Shown here: positions 23,916-39,000 of the stretch, in pieces | How positions within the stretch are numbered: position 1 is the first letter of the stretch | Layout of the letters: every line of letters begins with the position of its first letter | Source of the DNA: Istiophorus platypterus | Lineage: Eukaryota > Chordata > Actinopteri > Istiophoriformes > Istiophoridae | DNA length: 64,000 nucleotides | NCBI GenBank assembly: GCA_016859345.1 | Contig: CM029121.1 | Coordinates: forward strand, 9,327,911 to 9,391,910 | Direction of reading: 5' to 3' | Notes under the pieces: model-generated | Seen by the model: the letters and a program-made list of their open reading frames with translations, nothing else | Database searches by the model: none | What the model was told of the DNA's origin: nothing | Translations under genes and position numbers: made by a program

Positions 23916-26900
23916 TTATATAATATCAGCAGATATATAGCTATTAGAATTTTTTACACCCTAAAAAATGTGATTGTTACCAAGCTCAAAACCTTAAGCC
24001 TCAAGCTTATGGATATAAAGCATATATGGAAGGACACTAAAAATATCAGCAAAGAAATTTTGCTTAAAAAAATAAGATTGTGAAGTTTTTTTCCTTTTAG
24101 GAAACATAAGAACCATTTTATATCAACAGGACCACCTCTGCATTGGGGGCTTTATTTTGAAGTCTCAATCCTCTGTGGGCAGCTAGCAGTGGGTATTATT
24201 TACATCATAGGATGTAAACAGCAAGCTGCTGCATTATTTTCCAGCAATCATGCTTTCACATCTTAAAATACACAATGGACAAAATCATTTCTACAAGCTT
24301 TAGGTTTTTCAGAGGAGAAACAACAGATGCTGTTTAATGTTGTGAGTTGTAAATTGGTTGTAAATGAGCCTGTTTACTACTGTTCTTTTTCTTCTTTTTT
24401 CTTACATGTTGCTCACTGCGAGATATCTGACCAAAGGAATCTTTGCCTATGCATTTCAATGTATCTCTATAACTATTACTATGAGAGTAATGCACAACAC
24501 TGTCAAATCTAAAGTATCCTACCATCCTACTGACCCGCATTCCCTTTAGTATAAAAAATTTTCACCTCCAACCCTAAAAGTGAGTCTGATTTTGATAAAT
24601 TAACTATATGACAGGCCTTAACCTAAATATGACCCTTAGAATAAATCTAAAATAAATTTGGTCCATACTTTGGAGCTTTATTAGAGCTCCAAATACTATG
24701 CATATCATTAAAGTGCTCAATACAGACACATTGAGGTTGAAATGGGAAAAGAAGAATCTGTGCACAAAAATGTGGAAGGAAAGGCTAAAAAGACATCAAG
24801 GAAGTAAAATGAGCGGATGGTGGGATATAAAATAAGTTGGACAGATAAAAAGTAAGGCTGAGAGTGAAAATGACTTTTGAAGTCACAGCGTAACATTAGA
24901 AGAGACACAGAAGTGATGAGAAATATAGAAAAACACATAAAGAAATACCCCGATTCTGCAGGGACTTTTACGACTTCCCCTGTGAATCATAAACTAAGAC
25001 GTACAATGTTTTCTTCCCTGCTTCACCTCCCTGCTATTTGTTTCATGTCTTCACCAAGCTCCCATAGAGGTGAAGGAGGTGAACCTTGCTGCATGGAGAA
25101 TGCATGCCCTGGCACAACTCAGGAGATCAATATGGCTACAAGTTATGTGTATGAAGAGATTTCATGGAACCAAACGGGTAGAAAACAAATAAAACAGTGG
25201 ATGTTACACATGAAACCCAACATAATGCAAGAATTATACCATGAAGACGACAACAAACAAAAATAAATATACATCAGAGTGAAAATCTGTGTATTAAAGA
25301 CAAAAAAAGAAAGAAATTGGCAGACAAAGACGTGCAAAAGACATTAAAATACATACGGAAGGATGACAGTTGTTACCACAGGTAGAAGAGGACATAGTCA
25401 ACATAGCTACCTAGAAAGGCCATGACACAGATGCTGATAGCGAACATGGAGCTGAGGCTGAGGCTGTTGTTATCTTCATTGTGGAACATGGCGAGTGTCA
25501 CCTCACAGTGCCGTCCACGGTAGCCCTCACTGCAGTGGCACGAGTAACGGGACGGAGAGTGAGCCACACAGGTGCCGTGGCGACATGGCCGGCTGGCACA
25601 CAGCGTGTAGACACACATTTTGCCCGAGGAGCTCTCTTTGGTTAGGTGGCCCTGAGGGCACCTGTGCGGAGAAGAGACAGTATTGCAATTCAAAGACAAC
25701 GACACTTGGGAAGCTGTCAGATAAAAGGGAGACTGAATTCTACAGAGCTATGAAACCTACGCTGACAGTGTAAAAATAAATCCCTCAGGAGTTACACCTC
25801 TTATATCTAATTCAAAGATATGCTCTTTGAAGGTTACAGAGTGTCGACTGTACTGTAAGAAAAAACACAAAAAGAAACTGAGAAGCTAAGATTGGCTTTG
25901 CATTCCAGTGCCTCGGTATATTTGTAAAAAATATCCACTTAATATCATTCACCCCCTGCCCCCTGCTTCACGTAGTGCTTTGTATCCCGAGGCTTTACTG
26001 TAATCACAGAATATGGATATCCAGCGGCAGTGAAAAGTCCCCCACTGGTTCAGAGTCTCAAAAACACAGCCAGGAGACTTAGTAGTCCTGCGGAGTTTAA
26101 AGGGGCACCTGAGACTCTGACTGTCGCTGCTGTTAGACACTACCATCTGGGGTTAACGCATCATTAGACACAGGTATAACTGAGCTGAACTTGGCCTAGC
26201 TGCCACCTAGTGGACACTTTGATTTCAGAGTGGTGCAGGAAAGGGATCAGATCATTAAATGAACTGAAATGCACAGACTGTACATACTACTCTATGATCT
26301 GCATAAACTAATAAATGTTTCATCTTCATCTTTATGTGCATACTTTTCATATGTCTGTATGTACTGTAATGCTTTTATGATATGGAGTGAACAAAAACAA
26401 GTTTTGGTTCCTCTTTCTAATAAGGGACCCATTACAAAGCATTTACAAGCTGTAATTAAAGAAAAGATTGTTTATTAATAGATTCTTTACTAATGCTTAA
26501 ATATAGGGTATCAATGAGAAAAATTCCAAGGTACAATTTCTAAATGTTGGTAAATAACCATGGGTTTCTCTCTTTCATCAGCATATGTTACTAAGTCATA
26601 TGCACTACGCATGTAAATAACCATTAATGAGGAATTTTCGGATGTCATGCCCTTGTCCAGAGGGTAAGTGGTCAAATGGCCCACTCAAGTATTCTACCTG
26701 AGTGACAAAGCAAAAAACAGTCAGCAAGACAATGTCAGAGGAGGATAAGGTATCAATCAAATGGAGTTTTCACAACCTCGGGACACAAAAGTTGTTCTTA
26801 CTTATAAATAATTCAAAAAGCATTATATGATTTATGAACTGTTATAGGCCACTATTGACAGCACATTAATAAGTTATTAGAAAATGGCAAAAAAAACAAA

Positions 26901-29900
26901 ACAAAACCCAAAAAAAACTATTCTAAACCGAAAATCTCTGATTTTTTTGTCCACTTGGGGCAGCAGAAACAAGCTGTGAAAAACAACATTGACATATCCT
27001 CACATTTCACGTTGATATCAGATAATGTGTTAGCGAACAGGTGCTAATTTACTCTTTCAGCAGCTACTAGAGTAACATTATCATTCATTTGGAAGTTTGC
27101 TACTGGTCACCTGGCAAAAGCTCTCTTCTGGCTCTATAGCTGCTAGATACTCTACAAAATGAGCCAGCTAGTCAACTGTCTTCCTACTTTTGGGTGCTGA
27201 GCAAGTAGTGCACAGCTGAGTTTTAGAACTTTCTCACTGCAAACAGCTTCCGCCAAACAGTTAAACAATGAAGTGAAATTCACTATATAGCTCCAAAAAA
27301 ATCAAAGAAAGTTACATATTTGGCTGATAATTCTCTGCAGGTTAATCACTATGAAGAACACATTTCAGTGTCATGTGACATTATATTTTTATCATAAAAA
27401 CATAAATCATGGCTGCTTAAAAAAAAAAAAACCTTAAATTTTGAGACAATTTAATCACCAATGTAAACTCTATAATGCAGGACAGCTGGATCACATTCCA
27501 GTTACTGTGTCAATATTTGCCAAACTATATGCTTTTGCTATTTTTATAACTTTACTCCCCTCCTCTTAGATTTGTCTAAGGTTTTGACTGCTGTTTAATT
27601 CATCTGCTGTTTTTAAATTGTTTAGCTAATTATGCTTAGAATAAAGCACTTTGTTAACAAAAATATGGTATAAAATAAAGTCTGTTATTATTCTTAGTCT
27701 TATGGTAACTTTATTGTCCATCTTTGAAATATAATCTCAAGATTATTCAGCATGTTTCCCTTGAAATGTGATATTTTTGGACTTCGCCACCAGCAACGTA
27801 GTGTCCTCTCTGAATCTGTTATTGCCTTATGTAGCTTTGAAAACTCATACATCCAAGTGCTTACTGCCCTTGTTTATATTCCCTTGACTGACATTGTTTA
27901 TCGCTGACAAATGATATTGCATAGCATTTAACCAAAGGTGATCCACCTTGTAGCAGTTTCAGTTTTCAGTCTACCCCCTGTAATAAATCCATACAGAGCA
28001 GGTTTTTGGTTCTTGAATTATTTGTTAATACAATTTTTAAGTTGAGTGCTGGCGTTACTAATTTTATTATAAGCAAAGCTGTGGCCTGTCATCCTTGTCT
28101 CTGGATGTAAGTGCCTGCATCCTGTACAGCTTCATTAACATCCTGAGTTTTTCTATTGTGCATATTTACGGCACCTGCACTCGTGGTGTCTCCAGAGGTC
28201 CACGCAGACCAAGGGAGGAGAGCAGTGATGTTTCCTGCAGGCTTCTGAAGAGCAGCCAATGGAAACACCCTGCAAGGTGACCACCTGAAGCCCCTCTAAT
28301 GGCTGCTCTGTATCCAGGGGGATGGGGCGACTGTTAAACCTTACATCTCGCAAACAGCCTGGTGGAGACAGAAAAAAATAGGGGAGGGGAAATTTTTTTT
28401 ACAGTGTTTACAATACCAAAAGACACACTATAACACCAGCCCTCAGGCTAAATCTTTTATGGATTCACATTTACACCATGGCAGAGGTATGAACTCAAAT
28501 ACATCAACACACACAAATCGTCTCGCTGACACACCAAAAGACCAATGCACACTCTCACGCACGCAAACACACAAAGAGCTTGAGGCTAAACTGTAAGCAT
28601 GGACCTTTTTTTTTGAAGGGTATTTTCTCTACTGGTTAGTTTGCTCACTCTGTGGGAAGCATGGTGTCTAACACATCATTTAAATATAGATCAGAGCTAC
28701 TGACTCATTTACTCTCATCTGCTTGAAACTAAGGGATCAAAACACCTTTGGGCCAGGTTGTGAAATGTACCAGTAAGTGGTAAAGATAAAACTAAACCCT
28801 TAATGTGTACATTAATTTTAACAGGTATCAAAGCCCTTTGGGTAAGTGTTTGCCAATTAATCAATTTAAAATAAGCTTGTTAATTATTTCATCAATTACC
28901 AGCTGACTATTCCACTCATCTAACAATTCATGCATTCAATCATTTATCTTAATATTCATTCAGGCTTTCGTTCTTTTGAACTAGATAAGTGGGCACCCAC
29001 CAAGGAAGCTCCGGTTGAGCCCTGAGGGAAAAGAGTTTCCAATCATTACCACCGAGGGGTCAATAATGATTTCCTGACCCCGCCCAGGTGAGGCTGTGAC
29101 CTCTCGCTGTCCCGCCCCTCCATCCAGCAGCAGGGTGAACTCTCTGCCGTACCGATCCAGCTCCACCTCGTGCCACTCTCCGTCATCGAGGCGATGGTAT
29201 GGCAGTGTGATGTTGTAGTCACCATCACCGAGGTTGTAGGAAACAGCCAGGAGACCCTGTGTAACCTGAGGTACACAGCAGTGCTTCACTGATTTGAGAA
29301 TTGGATATTTAAACAGAGCAAGCATAAGATAAGAGATTGTAATCTTTAGGATGAACCTCAGATTTGAGGCGTAAAAACTGTGTTAGCATGGATTCCAAGG
29401 CTTGGTTTATTTGTCTGAATAAGACTGTAAATGGGGCTGGCACACACTCTGAACTGACAGACCTGGACATCTGCCATATTGTGGTGTGTGGATGGGCAAA
29501 ACAGATCTTGAACAGAACATTATAAGACATAGGCCCGGTCCTGTGATGAAGAAAAGACAGAAAAGGATGGGCAAGGCAAGAATTGTGAAAATTAACTACC
29601 TAGAAATGACTCTCTGTGGTCAAACTTGCCAGAAAAATGGAATGAACAATTTCAGTGACAAAAACTAATTTGGCAATTTTGCAGCCATGATGCATTGCGG
29701 CGCTACTGTACACATCACCGCATGGCAGACGCCAGAGTCATCCCAAAGGGAAGGTATACAAGAAACAACAATTATCTTCAGCAGTTAAGGATGAGTGAAC
29801 ACAATGGACTCAACCAATGAGGGGCTCCCATAACTACAGCTTGTACATGTCCAAAGCTTAATTGGAAACAGTGGGGCAAGATAATTCACATTCAGTCCAG

Positions 29901-32900
29901 CCTGTATTAACTATTGCTCTCTCAGCATGGGCATCTCAAACGCATCTCCTCCACTGGACATACACACACATAGTAAAAGCTGACTGTGCTTTCCCCGCTG
30001 CCTCGTCTTGCCCTCGAGTCCACAACAAAATGAGCACAGGACAAAAGACTCAATCAATACTCAGGAAAGAATAAGAATATATAAACTTTCTGCAGTGCCC
30101 CCAGAGATCTATGCAATCACCATTTAGCACAAAAGGCAAGTCTGAATATCTATAGAACTTTTCAAACTCAAACCACATTTAGTGCAAAAAAATAAAAATG
30201 AAAAGCTATGGTTTTTAGAGTTTTACTGTTCTTAAGGGCTGATGGTCTCTGACAAAGTAATGCATGCCAGAAGCTCCCGCAATTTTATTTCAAAGACTGC
30301 ATTAGATAAATGTTTTCTTTACAGAGACACTATACTCCTCAGAGAGCTGAATGCTGTTTATACCCAGCTGGCCCCTTGTAACCTTTGTGTGAAAGTATAG
30401 TTATTTATTCAGTGTGCACTCTATCCCATATCTATCCTTAAGAAAAAAAAGGGAAAAAGACAGCTCTTTAAATTAGGGCTTGTTGTCGGCAAAAACACCA
30501 AGCTTGTGCTCAAGTGTCTAAGAGCTTTGAGACAACCAGGCTGAAAATGCCTCAGTGTGCTGCCACAGCCACACATCAGATGTTTTATACAGCTCACCAA
30601 ATTTGTCTCCAGAGAGGGTTTTCACAGAGAGGGGCTTCATAACCCACATACAGTAAAGGCTACAGTCTCTTCCTTTCCTTGTCACTGTGGGGCTGCAACA
30701 AGGGGAGAGGACAACACTGTTTTTCCTCATGTTGTGTAAAGACCCAAAGAAGCACAAGAGGCGAGGCTGATGCTTTAAACAATGCTGCCTAACAAATAAC
30801 AAGCACAAAGACAAAGACAAGATGTTTTCAAAGACAGAACCAGGGGTGTGGAAAACACCACAACGGAGACAGATTCATTGCAAACTCCTGACCGACCTGT
30901 GACTTAGCCAAATGCAACAGTCCTACCACTTCCAGGTGCTGTTCACATTTAATCAATCAGTCAATGAGATGAAAGGATTTGACAAGAAAAACTGGTCTGA
31001 TATCCAGTCAGGAATGTGTCAAGCAGGAGAGGATTGCTTTATGAGGGTTTGGCGAAGTGAAGTAGACTTGTCTCCTGAAGAAACACACTGCGCAAGTACC
31101 ACCTCATCCCAGTTGTGGCGAAGCGAGCAGCGTGCATGCAGACATGACTTTGAGCTCATCAGTTGAAGCAAGCTGCGTCAAAACCCTCGAGTGCAGAGCA
31201 GGGGATCTGACCTTCACTTAAGAGCACTCTGCCCTCGAAATACAGTGCACAGGTTTGCTTTCCTGGCATACTGAATTGTGCTTGAAACATCAACCAGAGA
31301 CAGAAATAACCCTGAATAAAGGAGGCCTAATTTTTTTTTTAAAAGCTGCCACTCAATAGCAGCAATCCGGCAGACATACTAAGGGACCTTGTTGACAACA
31401 TACATATGTCAATCAACAGCCCCCTCAGTATCCACCCATTTGTCTCCAACCCTGATATTATTCCCTCTCCGTCTGACAAGCATTTGTAGCTATCATTGTC
31501 CGGGCCCTAATCATAATTTTTTAAGGCTCACAAAAAAGACAGTCAAAGCTGTCGAGGTGGAGGGGAATGACCGGTATGACTCACCTCTAAACGTAGGTAT
31601 TCGTTCTGATCCTGGGAGAGCAGACTGAGGATGACACCAGCGGCGGCACGTGTCCGGACCCCGACCTGGACTCTGGTGTGTCGCGCGGGCGGGGACCACG
31701 AAAGCTGGAACTGAATGTGGCTCCGGCCATCAAAGGAGAACTCTGGAGCCACTTGTCAATCAAAAGCACACAAGACAGACTCGTTCGATTAATTCAGCTG
31801 TCATATGGGAAATACACGAGGATATCACAGAGAGGGCGTGCTGTTCTGCCAGAGCTCTGTATGTAAGGCAGAATTATCTTTGTACAGCAGCAAAGTGACG
31901 TTTTGGAACACAGAATTTCCCCACATTGATATTTAGTCTGTAATGCTCTGTGAAGCTTAAAATCCCTTGCTCCACAGAATTGCTACTGTACTTTCCTTGA
32001 AAATCTCACAATCAATTAAAGGCAATTTTATATACTTACCTTTATCACACTGTGGCCCTGTAAACCCGGGCCCACAGAGGCAGTTGAAAGAACCCCTGTC
32101 GCCGTGACAGCGACCCCTTTGGCCACAGGAGAGAGGCTGCTCCATATTGGTGCATTGGTCATCAATAAGAGAGCAGCCCGCTACAGTGTTGGAGGATTCA
32201 GCTGGTGAACCAAGGTCATAAAGCTGAATGGAAGAAGATGAAAGAAAAAGAAATTTGAATAGGAGAAAAATTCAGTGAAGGGAGAAAATGAAAGTGTCGA
32301 TGTCTGGAAGGAAATTTAATTGCAGATTGAAAATTGTATCTTATAATTAAATGTAAGATACTATAAATTGCTATCTGATTGGTGATAGTGTAATAATATA
32401 TTGAAATTTTATTTATCTTCTCTGAAAAGACCTATTTTTACAATAATATGATTACTTTTACGATAAGAATATACTCAATTTTAATTGATCCCTCGCAGGG
32501 AAGTTTAAGTGTGACAGCAGCAATGAGATGTGCAAAAATAAGTGATGTAACCGTAAGAAACTAGAAAAACTAGAATACTATTTCCATTTTGAAAATCTAC
32601 TTCACACCATGGGAGTAATTTGAAACACAAATCACTGATAATGTTGCAAGATAATTTGAGATAAGTTGTAATGAACAGGTTAGAAAATAAATGGTATTGA
32701 GCCGTCAGTGAGGAGTCTTTTGTCTGAAGACAGCGAAAATGGTGTGGAAATGGAAAATGCTTTTAATCCATTACATATCAGAGGCAAATATTGTACTTTT
32801 CACAATACTCTATTTATTCAACAGCTATGATTACTAATTATTTGGCAGATTGAGATTTAACATTATAAAAAAAATGATATGAGTTTATAATATATCATGT

Positions 32901-32943
32901 ATTGTTATAGATTAAACTAAGAGTTTGCCAAACTACTCTCTCA

Positions 32944-33018
<75 letters not shown>

Positions 33019-36000
33019 ATATGTTATGTTGAGAGACACTGAATGTAAACAGAAACTTTGTTTACAGGAAAATTGCTAAAGGGCATCTTCTTTAAGTACT
33101 ACTCTGGATGCAGGACAAACATTTGAAACAGAGTTTTTTTATGATGTGGTATTATTGCTTTCACTTAAGTAAATAATCTAGATGCTCTTTCAACAATGTA
33201 CCTTTGATAAAAAAAAATTGGGCTCAAGTATGTACTGTGCATCTGCAATAAAAGGTATAGAAACAATGGATGGAATAATTACACCCAGCAAGCTCCCTAT
33301 AGATAAAGTAAATGTTGACTACAGAGAGACAGACAGAAATGAGACGAGATGAGAGGAAATTCGACCAGAGGTGAAAATTTACATTCCTCCAGCACCTATG
33401 TAGCGCATCATCCAAACAGGTAAATACTAAAAAAGGCAGAGTATCGCAATCTATTCATCCAATCCATTCATCTACAGCTAGTCCCATAAACAGGCCTTGT
33501 GACAAGGTGTATGTGCTTGCGCCACATTTTACCTTAGTGTCCACAAGTAGATTCCTTATACATCCAGTATAGTGTTTGTGCTGCAGCTGTGGGTATTCAT
33601 ACGATATGTTCTTACTAACCCCTCCCAGGTGAAGTACATGGCTTCCATTTAGATACCTGGGAATGAAAAAAGCAACTCTCAATATACAGGTAAACAGAGA
33701 AAAAGGAATGCGAGCCGAAGAAAAGGATACAGGCACCATGTAAGATCTCAGTTACAATTCAAAACAAGATTCTCAACATAAAGAAAAACAGAATGAAAGC
33801 AGCAGAGAAGGAATACATGCACCATTAAGATGTCAAGGTTAAAAATCAGGGTTTCATTCTTTTTCTGCTGTCATCACTATTACTGCTTTCTGATAACAAA
33901 TTACATCTTATTCTTATTCTTTTTTCCTTATTTTAAATATGTATGCATGATGTATTTCCCAGAAACAATCAAACGTAAATTGATTCAGCAGAGAAACTCT
34001 GGTCCCATTATCACTGAAAATGGTTACATAAAGGAAATAATACAATTTCATTTTAGCTTGTTCACTAACATGTTCCCTATACACTATTTAATAGTTAATG
34101 CAATAACTATATGTATTACCTAATAAGTTGACACTGAAACAGAGATCACATCCTAGAGGAAACACAATAAAAAGGTTCTTAAAATTTAAGAATCTATTAA
34201 AACTAATAGCTGGGGTAAAGCCCTTATGTACATTTTTAAACTTTATAAACTTGATTACACAACAAAACAACAAGCACAGTGGCAGCCCGAGTCTACGATG
34301 GGGAAATACAAAATCAGCTGTGGCAAAGCGAAACTTGGATATTTGCAGAGACATCGGCATAAAGGTTAGCTGGCATTTTATGGATTATACCAGAGGATGA
34401 TTTCATCAACAGTTTCTTCCCTCCAGAGAGGACAGCCTGGGAGAGTCCAAACACTCTGAGCTTTAAACAGTCTTGTTCATTGTTTGATTTGACGCTTAGA
34501 AATGATACTTCTTTTCTCATAAATACTATTTTAGATACTATATATAGGATTATTTTTCTGTAACGTGTTCTTTGAGGAAATATAGGACTTAGTGTCTCCA
34601 ACTAAGTCTTGCTAATTGTTAGGAAAAACTTCAATGTAAAAGGATGTAATTTAAATGTTAATATTAATTTTACATTACCTCCTCAACTGTGAGGCTTTAT
34701 TCAATCTTTCAGGGCCCAGTCCCAAACAACCAATACAGGATTATGACTGTATAGCTGATGCTATCATATCAATTTTGCATCATTAAAATGAAAAAAATAT
34801 GACAGTCCTCTGACCAATAGCTAACATTAGGCTATGCAAACAGTAATACAACAAGTACAACCACAGATGTTACTAAGTAATTACTGCATACCAGCAGACA
34901 GTGAACAAAAATAATTACCCAAACTTCAAATTGCGACTAGTTTACAGGGGTACTACAAAAATATTATTTCAAATCCTACCATCTCAATACATACACTTTT
35001 GTTCTCCGTGTTTTTATACAAATAAATGACTTTTTTTTTCCACATTTTTTACAAACTTACAAACTGCTATGACAACAAATACTCTATTCCGTGGAGGATT
35101 GTTTATCCCTGTGGGTCCATTTAGACATTATCCCTACTGGCCTTGCTTGCTTTAAGTTTTAAAAATGTTGAGAATAGTAAAGCCTTAGTGGATAAGACAT
35201 TTGCAACCACAGGAAAGCCCCAGAAGGATCTTTTCTAATCTCTTATTGTTGGTTACTTCTACCATAAAATAGCCATATTTATTTATTTACATATATTCAT
35301 ATGTAAAAATATAATTTATTATTTATCTCATGATCTAATACTGGAGGTCTGAGGTGCTCATTGAGGCTCTTGGTTTTTATACTGTGTAGTGTTTGTCAGA
35401 CTTTAATTATGGATCTTACTTGTCCCTGTTGGGTGTGACCCCCCGGATTTCACAGGATGAGCGGTCCTCCGTCATTGCCCATGAGTCCACACCTTCAGTC
35501 TCCATGACAATCGCACTGGAACATCGATCGAGAGTGAAGCGCACTTCCTTTAAATTGGGGGAGATTGGACAGAGGTTATCACTGCTGCACGTATGGATGT
35601 GAGTATACTGTAGCTCTTTAATTCTATAAGTTACAGAATGTATCCTAAACTTCATACAAATTCTTCATACAGAGAGAGAGCAACATGTAAATGCACTAGC
35701 ATGAATTTACTCCTCTTACTTTACTGTTACTCCTCACATCAAGGCGATGCCAGCGTCTGTCAGCCACCCCAACATTATTTGTTAACTGGAGGACCAGGGT
35801 ACCAGAACCATGGTTAATTTTCAGACTGGGTGTCCCACCAATGAGCTCTGAGGGAAAGGGAGTTCAGAATTAACACTAGCTACCCTCAAAAGATCATTTT
35901 TCAGACCTGTAATATAGAAAAAAGCTACTTGACTTGCTCACAGAGAAAAAAACTGAGGAAAATGCATTGAAAAAAAACAGGCAAGATGCAACTAAGTAGT

Positions 36001-39000
36001 TTGTATAGGCATGGGGAAAAAAAACCCAGGGGACACATGAAAGCTCCTCACTTCAAAACAAACACACCAGACAAAATGAAGAAAAAAGAAGATGACAATA
36101 AAAACAAAGCTGTAACAAAGCTGGATTCTGGAGTCAGGAACCTGAATGACACCAGAAACAAGGGGATGAAAAATAGTTCGACATGGTTACACAATAGAAA
36201 ATGACAAACAATTAATGGATCGGTTAAGCCAAATTACTGCTCACAGTGAGCCCTGCGGATGAATCCGACTAGCGGTGACACCGTTTCTGGAATGAAATGT
36301 TGCTGCATGGTGTTTTTTTTTTTTTAAATCTAATTTTTTAAATGGTGTGAAGCCCACAAATGAAATTGAATTCACCTTTATCATATTGGGGTGGAGGCTG
36401 AAATCTGAGAGACAGATAGCTTGAATTCTGGCAAAAAAAATTAAAACTATCTGCATGGCAAGATAGTACCATGGCTAATTAGAAAAAATGTTTTTATATG
36501 ATTTTGGTAAAAGGAATTGTACATGGGAGATGTATTAAGGTAGGAGTGTGTGTCATATCAAGTATTTACAACATGATAGCCACAGGCACTGTCATCAAAA
36601 ATACACGATTTAGAATGGTTTCACTCATATTCTATATTTATAAGGGCATAAAATGTCCAGCATTTTTACTCAATTACACATGTATCTTATTATTCAGATT
36701 TTCATCATCACTGTGGTCATTGTTTTCTGTGCCAGTTTTGCTGTTCATTTAGGAAAGAAAATCGTGGATACTTAAAAATATATCACTACCCACTACACAG
36801 ATAAGTAACACAAATCATTACAGGGATGAGGTGTCTATAAAGTATGGTTTCAGTGCACTGAAATATTAGTCCTTTGACACTGTATTCATGAACACATTTT
36901 AAGCATGAAGCCTTACACGAAACCATCGCTATAACTAATCACCTATTCAGTTAGATAAAATTTTAACTACTGTCCTCCATCTGTGGGATTCAGTTTTGAG
37001 CCTTTTTGTCAGCTAAAATAAACCCTGCTGACGTGCCCTTGAGTAAGATACTGACTTTCTACCTGCCACAGAGTCTGTTTAAAAAGCTGAACCACTGCTC
37101 TGACACTTAATAGGGGGATAAGCGAAAGCAGAGTTCCTTGTGGCACATGACAAAGTATTACACATACCGTACATTTAACACTAAAACTTTAAGTCCTTAC
37201 TGTATTACTCAGGAAAGTGAGGGCTCCTATTTCTCAGCAATATTCTAACAAACAAAATTTGCTTAATATACAGTATCTGATTAGCTACAAACAGTAATTA
37301 AGTGCACAAAATTAAGCTCCAAGTTTTTGTGTAATAACAGCTCAGAGGCCCCCTCAGCACACATCTAATTAGCTGGACTCTTTCTTTACCTATGGCTATG
37401 TAATCCTCAGCATCCCCAGACAGGAGAGTGGCTAACGGGCCAGCGTACAGCAGCAGTCCATCGTCCTCCTCTGTCATAAACTCCAGTGAAAGATGACTAT
37501 CAAAGCACAGCCTTATGGGGGGAAACCAGGCATAGCCGTTGCCAAGGAAACTAAGCCCTGTCTCCTGACAGTCTGGCCCCTCAAACTGTGGGGGGCAGTG
37601 GCACCTGTAGCACAGAGGAGAGAAAAAAATAAGGAGAATCAAGGCAAAACACAGGGTGAGAAAAAAATTGTAGTTCATATTTTGTGCTCTGAGAAATCTT
37701 CACACTGTCCAATCTCTGGATCTGCGCGTGATTACCTCTCTGGCAGACGTGACAGACCTGTGGATTCACACAGGCAGGGGCTTTTGACTTCGCTCCCAAC
37801 ATGGTGGCTGTCAACTGACAGCTGAGAAAACGCTTTAACTGATCAAATGTTTGCATGAACCATTAATCCCTGAATATTCAGCTCTACATTAAATCAATTA
37901 GCCAGGAACAAAACATTACTACGTTCTATTCTTTATCTATCACAGCTGCCCAAGCTAAACACTCTGGAGACTGCTCTGCCCATCACATCTCCTTTGTTAG
38001 GAGATAATTAATTCTATTTTTCTCACTTTTCTATGCGCCACACCACAGCTGAATTCCTGGACTTTTCCTCACTTATCTTCACGTGCCTCCTTCTCATTCT
38101 TAAGGTATTACACACACTCAGGTTGATATCTGTGCAATTGCCTCTTCTCGCACTTATCTGCTTTGATTAGAGCTAGAGTGTTAAGGATCGTTGCTCTTGC
38201 ATAAACTAGAGATGAAATCTCTTCAGCACCTCTCTCCAATGTGTTTGTGTATGAGAGTGTAATGGTAAATATCAATAATCATAAAAAAAACACCATAAAG
38301 GAAGAGATACATTCAGTGATGAAAAACAGCCCATTCAACATGATGGTGGGGATGGAAAGGACCGGTTGATCTCATCCTGTCCCCTCCACTGCAGGCATGT
38401 GAGACAAGCTGGCTTTGCTGATAATGTCAAAGCCATCTATTTTCATGCAGTGTCTGAGGAAGGCTGTGTGTGCTGAGGCTGTTAGGGGCTGTTTCTCCCC
38501 ATTGCTGTTTATTCTGCAGAGGGGCAACACATGTCAGGAATACTGATCCATACACAGCAAAAAGGGACAGCTTAGGCTGAGCGTAGCTTTATGCATACAT
38601 ATGCAGACACTAAGCACAGCACCTCGCTCTTTCGCTGCTCTTTCATGTGACTCATGAGAGCAATGCCAGTCCAAATCAAAAAGTGCAGGGCATGTTTTTC
38701 TCACTTTGACTGACAATATCTGATCAGCTGCTGTCTGAGGTTGCCTGTTAAGCTCCTTTGACAAAGGATAGAAGCAGAAATTGGATTCTTTATGGTTGTT
38801 CTGCATGCACATGAGAGCACATATAGCACATATGGGGAAATATTCTCCGCACAGAGTAAGGGCTTTTCCTAAATACTGTGCAGATCAACTGCAGCAGACA
38901 CAGTTTAAAAGATAAAGTGAAAAAACAAGTTCTGTACATTTTCCCTCTGAAGACTATGCCTTTGACAAACTTGCATGTTCGTGTAAACGGAATTAAATGA

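Larger units (their letters stand above)
19651..25410 (-). other. Large intron (5.8 kb) splitting the transmembrane helix
   Basis: The intron runs from CTAG/GTAGCT to cctcag/TG. It holds degenerate CA/TG patches at 21103-21117 and 21161-21236, a complex block at 21600-21990 that could be regulatory, a LINE remnant at 22990-23560, and a TG/TA array at 23879-23920. No additional exon with a family resemblance was found. Confidence 0.75.

Noticed and set aside
25949..26146. Minus-strand 65-codon frame in the intron between exons 24 and 25
   Set aside because: It has no cadherin, EGF or laminin G features and is not needed for frame continuity.
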